64,000 bases of DNA from Cryptocoryne crispatula var. balansae (Eukaryota; Streptophyta; Magnoliopsida; Alismatales; Araceae), in assembly GCA_036172225.1 (NCBI GenBank), contig CM069919.1, positions 25,421,971 through 25,485,970 of the forward strand, given 5' to 3'. The notes below the pieces were generated by a model that did no database searches, was not told the origin of the DNA, and saw only the letters and a list, made by a program, of their open reading frames with translations. Positions within the stretch are counted from its first letter, which is position 1, and each line of letters begins with the position of its first letter. Position numbers and translations under genes: made by a program. Shown here piece by piece: positions 10,452 to 21,830 of the stretch.

Positions 10452-10535
10452 TTTTGGATGGACACATGGGCATGCCCCCAGGGTGTACCAATCTTGGATG
10501 GATATGTGGGTATGTCCCCACCATACACCGATCAT
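10452..10535. repeat. Two-copy imperfect tandem repeat of about 42 bp
   Basis: TTTTGGATGGACACATGGGC...GTGTACCAATC is followed directly by TCTTGGATGGATATGTGGGT...ATACACCGATC. Each copy centres on a GGGCATGCCCC or GGGTATGTCCCC near-palindrome. Confidence 0.6.
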
Positions 10536-10559
10536 TCTTCAACATTTTGAATTTATACT

Positions 10560-11480
10560 CCATCTACTAAAGAAAAAATTCTCACTTAATTTAGAATCTT
10601 AATAAGGAGCTGAATAAGGGTATGATCCGAAATGCTCAAGTGTTAAGATCATGGATGAGTAATCCTATCATGAAATTGAAAACTTTATAATCTGAAATGC
10701 AACCTGGAATCCCATAATTTGAATTGGAATCTTAGATTTGAACAACCAGGACCTATGGTGAAGGAAATTGATATTAAATGATCTACACACTCACATAAGT
10801 CTTGGAAGCCAAGACCAAAATGAAGAGATGTCTAAGATATGATCTTTGAATCCTCTTAAGTCTCAAGGTTTTAATTATGCTTAATGAACCTTAAAATCTG
10901 ATCTGAATGAAATGCTGGAGCTCAATACTCCAAATGATAATAAGCTCTGGAATGCTTAATGCCAAGATGGAAACCTGATGAACAGAGGCAGAAACTAAAA
11001 TCTGAATGTTTAAATAAAATGCCCTGAGATGTTGATTTCAGATTTAATGGGCTGATAAAGGATTCTTGCACTTCGATAAAATCTAATGTCAAGTCATCCA
11101 GAATGCTTAACTGTGAATGATTTAAAATGAAAGAAATCTAATTCTCAGATCAAATGCCTAAATCAGAATGTTCATAACTTAAATCTTAATGGCTAAGTTC
11201 TCAATGAATGGGCTATCCAAAAAATGGAATTATAATGAGCATGAATGGAGAAAATCATTAGATCCAAAATGAACGTTCTCGAGACTTGATTGTCTCAATT
11301 TGTGACTTCAATGGAACCAAATGATCAAACTCTGATCTTAAGGATCATCAAGTCTGAAGTGTTAAGAATCCATTAAGGAATAAATATTTAAATTAAAATC
11401 TTAAAATGTCAAATTTCAAATCTCAAATCTGAGTATTCAAATAAAATCTTAAAGTGCACCTTCATAAAACACAAATTGAA
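10560..11480. repeat. Low-complexity DNA built of AAATCT/GAATGCTTAA-like words
   Basis: The stretch repeats AAATCTGAATG, AAATGCT and CTTAAAAT words at irregular spacing on the plus strand, with no fixed period. Stops are dense in all frames. It may be a worn tandem repeat or the untranslated part of an old retroelement. Confidence 0.4.
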
Positions 11481-13982
11481 CTCAAAACAAACTTAAGATG
11501 CTAAATTTGCATTCTATTGAGTTTATGAGGTTATATCTCCCATGTGTTTATTTTGTGGATGTGTGTTTCCAATTAATGTGTTTCCAATTGTGTATTTCAC
11601 AATTGCGATGGAGAGAGGTCCATATACATATTAATGAACCCAAAAACCTTAACAAGTATTTTTATTCATATCATATCTTACTATCAAAAGATATCACAGT
11701 GGTTAATGCTAGACAAAGATAATCAAAATTCTTTTCTAAATGGAAAACCAATGATTTTTTTATTTATGAATTTTTGAGGTTTTACAATGATCCAAGTTTT
11801 CTTCTCGTCCTACAGAAAACACTAGTATTGGAAATATCTGACAACTTACTGTGGTGACTTGGTTGGAAGTCTTGGCTTAACAATCTTCTATAAAAAGATG
11901 GAACTTTCTCGTCTTCCAGTGTAGGTCTATTTAATTATGCTTAGATATTAACATTATTTAATCTATTTAACTATAAACTTGTATATTATTAATTTACTAA
12001 CATATTTTAATTTATATTTATTATTTTTCTATATAAATTGTCACTTACATATTTATCAGACTAATTAATTTATTGCAAGTAATAAGGTGGTACTTTGTTG
12101 CCTTGGTCATCTTTATTGTCTTCAATGCTATGTGCCTGTGTGAACCTTGGAGTCTTGGACAGATGTTTTTACCAATAAAGTTGATTTGTCAAAATCAAAT
12201 GAACTTATTTCAAGGCTTTCCATTGGAGCAATTTGGATATTGAATGGGATTTCAGACAGCTGAAATAGTTTTAACTATGAAGCCTAGTGCTTACACATTT
12301 GGACTTTTTATGGTATTAAGAGTAGTAAATACCCAGAACAGGACTAGGGATTGGAGACTGACATATTAGTGGTACAATTTCAGTGAAACTTGAGAGTTGT
12401 GAAGGTCTTTATGTCAAAATCAATATTTCTGTACAAGGATCAGTTTTGTAATAGATGCGTCTTTTACTTGTGCTGGGAGAATCTGTTTCCTACATTTTTA
12501 GTAGCATTTGATTACACTAATGAAGAGGATATTCTCGTCATAAATCTTTGATAAGTCTCTAGTCCAATCAAATGTAATCAGTATACTTCTGCTTCCGTGT
12601 AAAGAGATAAAGGGATTTTGGTAGGTGGAAAAAGACAGACACATTAGGTGTCGGAAAATCCCTGGGATTCCTGCTGGAGAGTCTTCCTAGTTACTCTTGC
12701 TCTCCAGTTGAACCAAAAAGGCCTTTTGTCTCGTTTTAGTAATGTATGTCCTAAAATGATTTTTTTAACCTGGTAGGTTGAGTTTGGCCCTTTATAATGG
12801 ATAATTTAGTGAATCTAATTGTGATTGTGGGATAGGCTCAATCATCGTAGACTACGAGGAAGTGGTGGAACTTAGCCTTCGATTGAAAAAGGAATGTCAG
12901 AATATTCGAAGGCCTTGCTCAGGTATCCATCATTGTCAAATTTGTATTTGGCTCGTTCGAGTGTTTCTTCAATAAAAGTGTTCTGTTATGTAATTCTGAG
13001 CTGGTAACTTTTGCTGTACTAGTGTGGAAGGGGGGTTCTTCAAGTAATGTGTAGGGAGGTCGGGTGATGTTGAATTATCTTGTGCTTGTGTAATCAGTTG
13101 GTTTCTTTTATGCTTGGACGGTTGGTTGGGTTGCTCAAGTGTCTTTTTTTTCTTTAAGTTTGCTTCCATTCTCTGTCTTGTACATCCTGTTCCGTAGTCG
13201 TTCTTTTTCTGTTCTTTATCTCTGCATTAATGAATTGTTGACAAGGTTTTGTTCAACCTTCAAAAAGAGTAAAAAGGAACCCTTGGTTGTTGACAAGTTT
13301 AACATATAATAAATTAAGTGGAGATTGACTACTACAATTTTATTTGACCATTTGATTTTGGTAAGATTGAAAGAGAAAATTAAACCGAATTGGACAGAAT
13401 AACTAACAAATATATTAGAGAAATTGAGTAATGATAATTATTAACAAATTGAAAGAAGTGATATTCAGATAGTTTGGATATATCAAGAAAGCTTTAATTA
13501 GAAAAGTGAAAATGTCAAAAAAGTCAGAAAAATATGCCATTAGATCTAAGTTAATTTGGAGGAGAGTAACTCTATGTGATTGAAATATTTTTGAAAAATA
13601 ATTTTAAATCGATGATCTATTGGCCAATTTCAAATAATTTGAGATGAAGGTTAGAGTTGAGTAATTAAAAAGTGTGGCACCATCGACTTTCATAAGGAGT
13701 GTAGTTAAACGAGTGGATCCGTTAGTAATATATTGGGATTGTAAGAATAGGTTTGATACGAGAGCTGATTTTTAGGTTATAGACGTTTTTGGAACTGAAT
13801 TCCATCTCTCTTTCGTTTCCTCAGTTAATGTGTGTCGCTCTTAGTTGCGTTAGATGTTTCGTTTCTATTTCATATTTTATATGATATATAATGTTTAGAT
13901 TCTCACGAATGTATGTTATCAAGCAAATCCTGGGGAGTGTTATTTTGCCCGACCAATGACCTTTTTCTCATGGTTGTTGCAG
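11481..13982 (+). other. Probable intron or upstream DNA of the RPS16 gene, with repeat fragments
   Basis: No earlier exon of the S16 gene could be found between here and the window start, although the exon at 13983 needs one. 11939-12050 is the second copy of the repeat at 6944-7051. 13290-13760 shows a stop-ridden R.FGYIKK motif resembling the C-terminal part of RTE-type LINE proteins. The rest has no recognisable content. The 3' end, TTTTTCTCATGGTTGTTGCAG, is a good splice acceptor. Confidence 0.45.
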
Positions 13983-14214
13983 GTATTGGTTGTCGGTTGG
14001 TGCACAACCATCAGAGCCAGTGCAACGCCTTCTTTTCAGGGCGGGGTTATTGCCGCCGCCGCCGATGCTCGCCATGGAACGGAAAGGAGGTCCCCGCGAC
14101 AGTCGACCTATCGATCCCATGACTGGCAAGTTTTTGACTCCGGAGAGCTCCATCACGGCCACCGAGGGAGCCGAAAGTGAAGGTGACGATAGCGCTGGCG
14201 AATTAAGATCATGA
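13983..14214 (+). CDS. Last exon of nuclear gene for organellar small-subunit ribosomal protein S16
   Basis: After the splice acceptor TTGTTGCAG (AG at 13981-13982) the exon reads in one frame to a TGA at 14212-14214. It contains YWLSVGAQPSEPVQ, RLLFRAGLLPPPPM and RPIDPMTGKFLTPES. These are the C-terminal motifs of plant nuclear-encoded S16 (bS16 family), in which the YWLSVGAQPS segment closes the conserved S16 fold and a plant-specific tail follows. The protein belongs to the small subunit of mitochondrial and/or plastid ribosomes. The exon begins in phase 2, as expected if the preceding Lys codon is split by the intron. The N-terminal part carrying the VRIRL...NRPFYR core is not in the upstream 14 kb. 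Either the intron is very long and full of transposons, or this is an orphan exon. The reading frame itself is undamaged. Confidence 0.85.
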
Positions 14215-14590
14215 ATATGTAATTTTTCTTTCTTTTGGTTGTGAGGCTGCATAAGCTGTTCTCACCTTATGTTGGAGATGTTTGATCACAGGCTCTCTGA
14301 ATATCGAGTGTGGTGCATTTCTAGCGATTTACCCGGTACCCGTGGTTGAATGCGTCGGGAATTAATTTGTGGAACAAAATAATACTAAGATGATGCCACT
14401 CGGCGTCTTGGGATCTTCCTGTCGCGCTGACTGCTGCTATGATTGTACTACAATGTTTGGGTCAAAAAAAGAAGAAAAGATCGTAGTAAAATGTGAGGTC
14501 ACGGACATGTGGTTTTCTTCGTGTTCTTTGTTACTGTCGATATTGCCTCCTTCAAAGGATTGTTATCTGATCTTTCAGTAAAAAAGGGGG
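14215..14590 (+). other. Probable 3' UTR of the RPS16 gene
   Basis: The sequence after the stop keeps normal genic composition for about 350 bp and contains AACAAAATAATAC near 14372, a plausible near-AATAAA polyadenylation signal. The small frame at 14369-14581 has no recognisable motif. Confidence 0.4.
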
Positions 14591-15190
14591 TATGTTGTTT
14601 GAAGCTAGCCAATCGTTTTGGAGGGAAGGCTTGATTCTTGGGCTATGTTAACAGGGAGGCTTGAATTTTGGGAGAAATAGTTTAGGTCTAAATATTTCAA
14701 ACTAAGTAGAATTAAGATAGAACACAAGTATTGTAAATTTAGCGAAGACAGTGAAAAGGTGGGAGAGTAAGTTTACAAGGAGTAATATTTTTCATAATTT
14801 AAAATATTAATTTAACTACTTAAAAAGACGGAGAAGTGACGAAGATATAAGGTGAAATTGGTAGGGATGAAACGATGATTCGTTATAGAAGTCATGTAAT
14901 CATAAAATTTTATTGACATGAAAAAGAAACGTTTTTTAACAATTATAAAGGCTTATAATGTTTTCAAAATGTGTTGCTAAAAAGATGGATATGTACTCAT
15001 ATTAAATTAGATGAAATATATAATGAATATATTAGAAAGAATGTAAAATTAGAAAAAATAATAGATAAATTGAAAGAAAAGAAATTAAGATGATTTAGAT
15101 ATATTAAACATAAAATTAATGAAGTTCAAGTTAAAAAATTAAAAAATATTAATGTCTTAGAAGTGTGTTTGATTGTCTTCTTGAGGTGTT
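14591..15190. other. A+T-rich DNA with possible RTE-type LINE remnants
   Basis: 14830-15150 shows short, stop-broken segments on the plus strand, including KLR.FRYIKHKI, similar to the remnant at 13430-13560. Both recall the R-W-F/N-G-H tail motif of RTE-type LINE polyproteins, but the match is too short to be certain. Confidence 0.3.
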
Positions 15191-16385
15191 GAGATCAAAC
15201 TTATTGGCCATTTGAGATGTGTCCTAAAAACCAATTATGATATGATATAGGCATCTCTTGAAAAAGTTAATTCACTATATTATTAACATGATTTTCTATT
15301 CATTACATATTATCATTAAATGTATATATCATAATAAAATTATCGATCACTTATAATGATAATAAGATTGGACATCTAAAAATGTGGTTTAAATATTCTT
15401 CATTATAGGATTTTTGAGATGTGATGTCAAAATTTAGATAAATCCATGTGTATGTGGGAAAATAAATTAAACATACAAATGTTTATTAAAGAAATTATTA
15501 CTTTGAAATAATTTAACCTAAAAATTTTGAATGATATTCTTAACTACTTGTTAATCAAGTTTTTTTATCATTAAAGTTGTATGATTGAACTTTTGACTTG
15601 ATTCACTCAACATGTTAAATGTATAATTTACTTTATCTATTGATTTATGAATCACTAATACGATGGCTTAATATCATTATAGGAGAAATTTGATGAGGGC
15701 AATTGTGTATATAATATTGTTCCCTTTTGATAAGATAATTAGACAGAGAATACTTTATGAAATAATCTAAATCTTTAGTCATGGTAGACAGAGAATACTT
15801 TATGAAATAGTAATCTAAATTTTTAGTCATGATGACGTGGATAATTGAAAAGTTGCTTTTGGTTTAATCTTATTTTGAGTACAAGATATCAAAATAGGTT
15901 TAACAAATAGAGTTGTATCGTTATCCATACATGACATTTGATATATGAAAGTTTTTATTCATATAGGAATTGATAATAAAAATACTCAAAAGAGATAATT
16001 TTACTATTTTCTGTCATTTGAGATCATAAGACATGATTTATCTTTGGTAATTATAAATCTAATTAAATATATTATTCCATAATATTTTTGATTAAAAAGA
16101 GTTCTTTAACCTTAATCAAATAGTTGGTTTAAGTCATGGGTCATACACAATATGCAATATGTTTTATCAATTTGTACGGGATAAAAGTTAAATTTATAAA
16201 ACTTTTTTAGTTGTGTGAAAAATGTTAAACTTATATAAATAGTTGTGACCGAAAAGGTCCTAACATCTCAAGGGACACAAATTACATCCCCTCTCTTTAC
16301 ATCATCTCCTCTCATGCTATTGTCTTTCTCTACATGGAGTTCAATGGATCATGAAGATTAGTATGCATGAGATACTATCCACCAA
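15191..16385 (+). repeat. Possible solo LTR (uncertain ends)
   Basis: The stretch has a good TATA box, TTATATAAATAG, near 16231, followed by a leader-like pyrimidine-rich segment (16280-16335). It starts with a TGAGATGTGTCCTAAAAACC-type opening seen in some plant LTRs. I could not find a target duplication or a second LTR, so the call rests on texture. Confidence 0.3.
15741..15833. repeat. Two-copy tandem repeat, 45-bp period
   Basis: AGACAGAGAATACTTTATGA followed by an AATCTAAAT-TTTAGTCATG segment occurs at 15741 and again from 15786. The second copy carries a few extra bases. Confidence 0.85.
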
Positions 16386-16386
16386 C

Positions 16387-16702
16387 AGGGGTGTGCACTC
16401 TTCCATTGGGTTTGATTAGGGCCATTTTTTCAAAACCAAATGAACAAGGTACTTGAACCAAATGGAATTAGTTCAATTTGGTTTGATTTAATTTTAAAAA
16501 ATAAAAAATAAAAAGTTATCAATTATTTACATAAATATACTTATTTTTTATTTATAAATAATTAAAATAAATATTATTCTATTATAAAATTTATATAAAA
16601 TTTATTTTTAATAGTATAGTAATAATTTTATTATATTTTTATTTAAATGATCTAATTGATTTTGTTTAGTTTAATAGTTTGAACCATTTTGTGAACATTT
16701 CT
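16387..16702. mobile_element. hAT-like MITE (candidate)
   Basis: The left end AGGGGTGTGCAC and the reverse complement of the right end AGAAATGTTCAC form a weak terminal inverted repeat. The interior has CCAAATGGAATTAGTTCAATTTGGTTTGA-type subterminal words and a very A+T-rich core. No target duplication could be shown. Confidence 0.35.
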
Positions 16703-17160
16703 ATTCATGAAGAAAATTTGCGTGGACATCACTAGAGATTGTACATTTGATGGCTTAATAAGCATGAATTATCATATGCTCTATTATCTTTGAGATTATA
16801 TGAATAATACCAAGGTATTTAATAAATTTTGATTAAATTCAATTTTGTAGCGTAGTGCAATTTCAATCGAACAATGATGATGCGATATGAGAAATTGTTG
16901 TTTCCATTGTTCCTAAGATATGTAACTACTAATTGTACCTTGTATCCCCAGGGTAGTTCAACAACTCCATAAACCTACAATATGACACTTTTTGTGATTA
17001 TTTGGTACAAGATTAATTTGAAGCTAAACTTGATTTATCTCTTAAATAATCTGGTGCTAAATGGGCTCTTAAGGGACAAGATGCCTCTACAACCATTATG
17101 ATGTTATTAGGTTATGAGCTCTCTAGTCTACACTACCAAGGTAGACACTACTGTGTAAGG
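16703..17160. other. No gene seen
   Basis: A+T-rich sequence with no sustained frame, ordered repeat or recognisable motif. Confidence 0.4.
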
Positions 17161-17164
17161 ATCG

Positions 17165-17815
17165 ATCTATAGGTAGCAGAAGCATTGATTCCTTGGGTTT
17201 CATAGTTGTAGTTTCAATTAGAACTGAGCAATATAACCATAAACTAGATTTGAACAAATTAGAATACATCATCTTGGGATTCAAAAAATTCCTCAAGATT
17301 GGAGAAGAATGAGTGTGTCTATGTTGTCTAAGCCATCCAAGTGCATGTCCTTTAGCACTATCTGTGTGAACTTTCTCTATAGATAAGTTCTGTTGTACAT
17401 AGGACTTTTCAACTTATCCCAAACCAAGCTCCACCACATAGTTGTGACCTCCGGGGTGTGAAAGAATGCTGCAAAAGTTGGCCACAAAATTAGCACCTTT
17501 GGTCAATTAGGATTTGGCTAAATTTACCATTATTTATAGAAATCAGAATTAAAAAAACTAACAATTTCTATATATTACACCCTGCCCTTGCCCTCATCCC
17601 CAAACCAACATATTAGTTCTATTGTGTATGATCTACTAGACCTAATAATTTATTTAGTTGAAAGATAATTAAAATAAAAACTTATTTTAAATAAAATATA
17701 TTACCTGACAATAGATTTAACTATATTCCAATCATGTAAAATATAAGTTATATCCCATGATCCTAAATAACTTTAGAGATGATCTTATTTTCATTGAGCC
17801 TCTTTATTAGAAACT
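17165..17815 (-). repeat. Diverged fragment of the copia LTR family seen at 20200 and 27748
   Basis: It matches the left part of the copia LTRs in the same orientation: GATTCCTTGGGTTTCATAG, TTGGGATTCAAAAAAT, then the AAGCCATCCAAGTG block, and later TTTAACTATATTCC...AAGTTATATCCCATGATCC. It lacks the first 30-40 bp and is cut off at about 17815. It is much older than the complete element. Confidence 0.6.
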
Positions 17816-17839
17816 TTTTTTCTATTTTATATTGGTCTT

Positions 17840-19110
17840 AGCACCCCCCATCAGGGCGCTCAGTGCCTTGACTATAGGGTGCTACGACCCCAATTTGGCA
17901 ACTTTGCCTATATCCTGTTCCCCCTTGTGGGTCGTTGTTTATTCACGCTTAATATTACTACTTTGCAATGTTATTTCATTTCCCTTGCACTTTAAGTTTT
18001 GAGAGAACTCTGGCCATTTACTTTCTATTGTATTTTAAGCACTTCTAGGTCCATGTGGACCTACATTCACCTTTTGTACCCATACATACAACATTATCTG
18101 GCTCCCACATGAGCTATTTACTTTTTCTTAACTTTATTTACTTTCTTGCACTATCATTTACTTTCTTGCACTATCAGATACTTACATTGTAATTTACATT
18201 TTTTGCTTTGTTATTTATTGTCTTTTAAGATTATCAAATCGTTTTTCTCTTCGTGGGTGTTTTCACTTCGGTTTTCATGTGGACCATTTCCATTTTCATC
18301 TTCTTTTTCTACTTTAATAGGTTCATTCCAATTTATTTACATTGCACCTTCACTCTTACCTCGATGTAGGCCTCTTTTCTTCGGATCAAGGAGAAGACTA
18401 CCCACTAGATTTCTAGGTGCTCCCTCGTTAGGACACTTTGTCCTCCAGTGATCAAACACCATTCAATGCTATTCAAGTTCAACTTGTTACGTTCTAGTCA
18501 CCTCCTTTAATTATGTTACTATCTTTTAATTTAGTTTTTGAGTTCATATTGTTCATTGTCATTCCATTGCTCATTTCCACATCATTGTTTGCTTTCATAT
18601 ATTTTATGGCATTTCTTTCAAATTACCAATTGAGTTAAGTTCATTTACTTGTCTTTGCACTTGGATTGCATATCTTATATCATTGTTTACCCTCTATCCT
18701 GTACGTCATTCTCTTTGCATTAGATTTGCAATGAGTATCGAGTTTTCCTAGCCCATAGGTCATCTAAGAAGGGGGCTCATTCTCCTCCCAAAGTCACTCA
18801 CATCCAAACACCCTCTTGGTGGTTACAAACTCTTCATTTGGGTATTTCCTCTTAGATCAGCTAGGTTTGTTTCTATCAAGGCCTTTGCAAGTCACCATAT
18901 GTGAAGGATTCCCTCCTCATTGATCGGCAGGTTGTACCAACTATCCTAATAGCCAGAGCTATCTTATCACCTAATGTGGTGAGCAGTGTGCTAACCTTAG
19001 ATTGTTTGGTGTTGAGAGATCATAGGATCCAACCAATTGTGGAGCGAACAATATGCTCTCTAAAATCTGTTAATCTAAGGATGAAGCAAAAATCTTGTGT
19101 TAAGCATTCA
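17840..19110 (+). other. Probable 5' LTR/leader region of TAT-type gypsy element 1
   Basis: 17845-17890 contains GCACCCCCCATCAGGGCGCTC and TATAGGGTGCTAC, the same palindromic style seen in the related LTR families at 33749 and 47268. Downstream lies pyrimidine-rich, leader-like DNA. I could not fix the LTR ends or find a matching 3' LTR, so the assignment depends on its position before the gag remnant. Confidence 0.35.
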
Positions 19111-19380
19111 AGATTCTTTGTTATCACTTGTTTGTCAATCAAAATCAAAACAACAAAAGAATCTCAAAACAACCAAAACTAACCAAAAGAAAACTTAGGT
19201 TGAGGTTTTAATCGCTTGTCAACTTGTTTATTAACCAAAACTTAAAATAAAAAACTAAAAATAACCAAAATTAACTAAAAAAACTTTACTTGATGTTTGA
19301 TTTGCTTATTAACTTTTTTTTCAAACAAAAAATTAAAACCAAAACAAGAAATCAAAACAATAAAAAAAATGAACTTTGTA
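19110..19380. repeat. Three-copy A-rich tandem repeat of about 90-100 bp
   Basis: Each unit runs from a (C/T)GCTTG-TTTATTAACC segment into AACCAAAACTAACCAAAA-like A-rich sequence and a closing ACTT.GTTGA. Copies begin near 19125, 19214 and 19300. They lie in the leader of gypsy element 1, ahead of its gag remnant. Confidence 0.5.
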
Positions 19381-19399
19381 TTTTTACTAGATATGTTTC

Positions 19400-20199
19400 T
19401 TTTTTTATGCCAAATGAATCTAAGGTTAGGATGCACCACCAGCATAGCTGACCAACATTACGAGCAAGTGGAGTACAACTAGGCCTATTATGAGCTGATT
19501 GATGCACCGTTGGTCTACTACAATGTTGTATACACCATCAATGAACTAGAGGCCTAGCTAGAGGACACTCAAATCCATCCTTCCTCTAACCCTCATTCAC
19601 TTTGGAAGGCACTCTCTCTTGCTAACACTAGTCACTTCTGGTTATCCATGTCATATTGAAGGGCAAGTCACCCATTGACCATGTTCATCCTGAAAGTGGT
19701 CCTCATATCTCTACTCTTCTATCAGTAGCCTGTCAACCAACGTGGCGCCACGTGGCCACTCTCACACTAGGCTTGTAGCTCCAAATTATCCTTAGTGGCT
19801 ATCTTGAACCACCTGAATCCAAACATTGCAACTCCTTCAAGGCCCCCGCTCTACTCCTCTAACCATCTTCACCCTATTCACCCTTTAGTGCACACACAAT
19901 ACACCCTTCCTACTCGACTACTTCGACCAATCCAATCATAGCTTTGATGCCCCAAGCACCAACCCCTCCTCCTCCTCCTATTGCTCATGAACTTCCCGTC
20001 GATATAAGGAGGTTAAATACTTGATTGACACCTAGATAGTTTCTGAAATTTTTCTTTTTTTTTTCTTCATCTTTTACTTGACTCCTTCCATGATGCCAAT
20101 CTACCATCGCTATAATAGCACTAGTAATCCGTTCATCCATGTCAAGGACTTTCATTATGAGTCCTCCTTTTGGCAAGATAATTGAAAGGCCCTTGCATT
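19400..20199 (+). pseudogene. Gypsy element 1 gag N-terminal part, broken
   Basis: Reading on the plus strand, segments such as YYELIDAPLVYYNVVYTINEL continue with frequent stops through a proline- and serine-rich linker. The frame resumes beyond the copia insertion at 29239, where the gag core follows. The copia element splits the gene at 20199/29234, with GCATT on both sides. Confidence 0.5.
20195..20199. repeat. Left target-site duplication GCATT of the copia element
   Basis: GCATT directly precedes the TGTTGGGAATC LTR end and recurs at 29234-29238 after the other LTR. Confidence 0.9.
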
Positions 20200-21625
20200 T
20201 GTTGGGAATCGGTCCAATCAGATTGGCACAGCGGAAAATTTCTGATTCTTCGTATATCATTATCTTGGTCTCGATCAGAACCGAACGACGTTGCCAAAAC
20301 CAGTATTCGAAATGATTTCAAACACGTACCTTTGTGGGATTCAAACAATCCCTATAGATCGGAGAAGATCGAGCATTCTCATGCTCGTTCAGCCACTCAA
20401 GTGTGCGGCCTCTAGTCGTATCCACACGAGCCGCCTCCATAGTCAGGTTCTCCTTTTCGTCGGACGTTCCGACTCACCCCGGATGAAGTTCCATCGACTC
20501 TCGATGGCCTCCAGCATGGGAAAACGTGAAGGAGAGAGGTAGGGATGAATTTCGCAGCCCTTGGCTTGTGTGGCTCATGCTTAATTCGCTATTATATAAA
20601 GAATTAGGAGTTTTTCACAAAAATCTTTTCTTTCTCCCAATAGCCCATTTGGTTGAGGCATAATTAAAAGAAAAACTTCTTTTAAATTAAATCTATTATC
20701 TCATAATAGATTTAACGGCCTACTGATCATAAAAGGTACAAGCCACATCCTATGATCCCAAACGGCTTCGGGGATAAACTCCTCTTCAAAGAGTCTTTCC
20801 ATCATCGGTTACCACACGGGTATAAATCTTCGTCCATCCAATGTCCCAGTTGGATAGGAGTACGGCATTGACTGTCAACTCCAAAATATACCGACACTAT
20901 GGAATCTTGTACTCGTAATTGGATCAATTAGAAAACTCTTTTTCAATTATCCTATCTACCTTGGCCAAGGATTTAGAGTACTATCCATAAGACATTCTCT
21001 CTCTCCTACCGAGAGTGGACGATTTCCTATTGTCCGCTCAATTGCCTCCAACGAGTTTCCCATATATCCAATCCATTAATTATACAGGACCACAATATTA
21101 AGTGATCCATAAGTCAATAGTCAAAGTACATGGTACGCCCGACAAGACATCTTTGGCGACTCAGGTCAAAGATCCAACCGTGCAACCATGATGATAGAAT
21201 ACCCTGATCGACAGTTCGGTAAGATACCATTCAGGGATTCTATACTGGTCAGTTCAATGAGCTCATTCCTCTAATGAGCACATGTACATGTATCTCAGTG
21301 TCCCCACACTGATGACCAATGAGATCGGTCATTCTCATCATATGAGAAGATATCATATACACTAGTCTTATTGGATCATTGATGTCCCGTCTCGAGGATC
21401 CTACGACTAGGAACATTTAGAGTACATGCTTCTAGATGATTGATCTCATTATCATGATCTCATCATGATTCAATCATCATTGCATGCAACCTAGGACTTC
21501 ATTACGATAGATGCATCTAGATAGTGCAAGTAATGAAGATTATGCCATTTATACTGAACAAGATATTACAAGAAATGTAAAATCATATCACATATGATTG
21601 GCTTGTAGGGCATACATTTCTATCA
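20200..21625 (-). repeat. Copia LTR (3' LTR in element orientation)
   Basis: It starts TGTTGGGAATCGG and ends CATTTCTATCA. It matches 27748-29233 almost base for base, but lacks about 57 bp that the other LTR has at roughly 28178-28240, apparently a deletion between short CCC/TTTCTC matches. Confidence 0.92.
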
Positions 21626-21830
21626 ATCTCCCACTTGCACTAAAGCCAATCACCCACATGTATGATCTCCGTCAGCCCATGGTGACCCTCAAACATACTT
21701 TGAGTTAGGGACTTAGGTAGTGGATCTGCAATATTTATAGTTTAAGATACTCTATCTATAATTATATCTCCTTGAGTTGCAGCCACTCTGATCAAGTAGT
21801 ATTACCACAGAAGTATTTAAACTTCTGATA
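21626..21830 (-). pseudogene. Copia pol C-terminus (RNase H end), remnant
   Basis: On the minus strand, 21640-21720 reads NIADPLPKSLTQSMFEGH and then GDWL followed by a stop. This matches the closing NIADPLTK.L......H....G..Y.GDWL signature of copia polyproteins directly before the polypurine tract. Confidence 0.75.

Noticed and set aside
13956..14252. Three other frames overlapping the RPS16 exon (13956-14180 plus, 13913-14122 plus, 13968-14252 minus)
   Set aside because: They are shadows; only the frame entering at 13983 carries the conserved S16 C-terminal motifs.
20200..20560. Plus-strand frames of 77-83 codons repeated at 27827-28090
   Set aside because: Their recurrence reflects the two LTRs, not a gene family; they read against the element's own strand.
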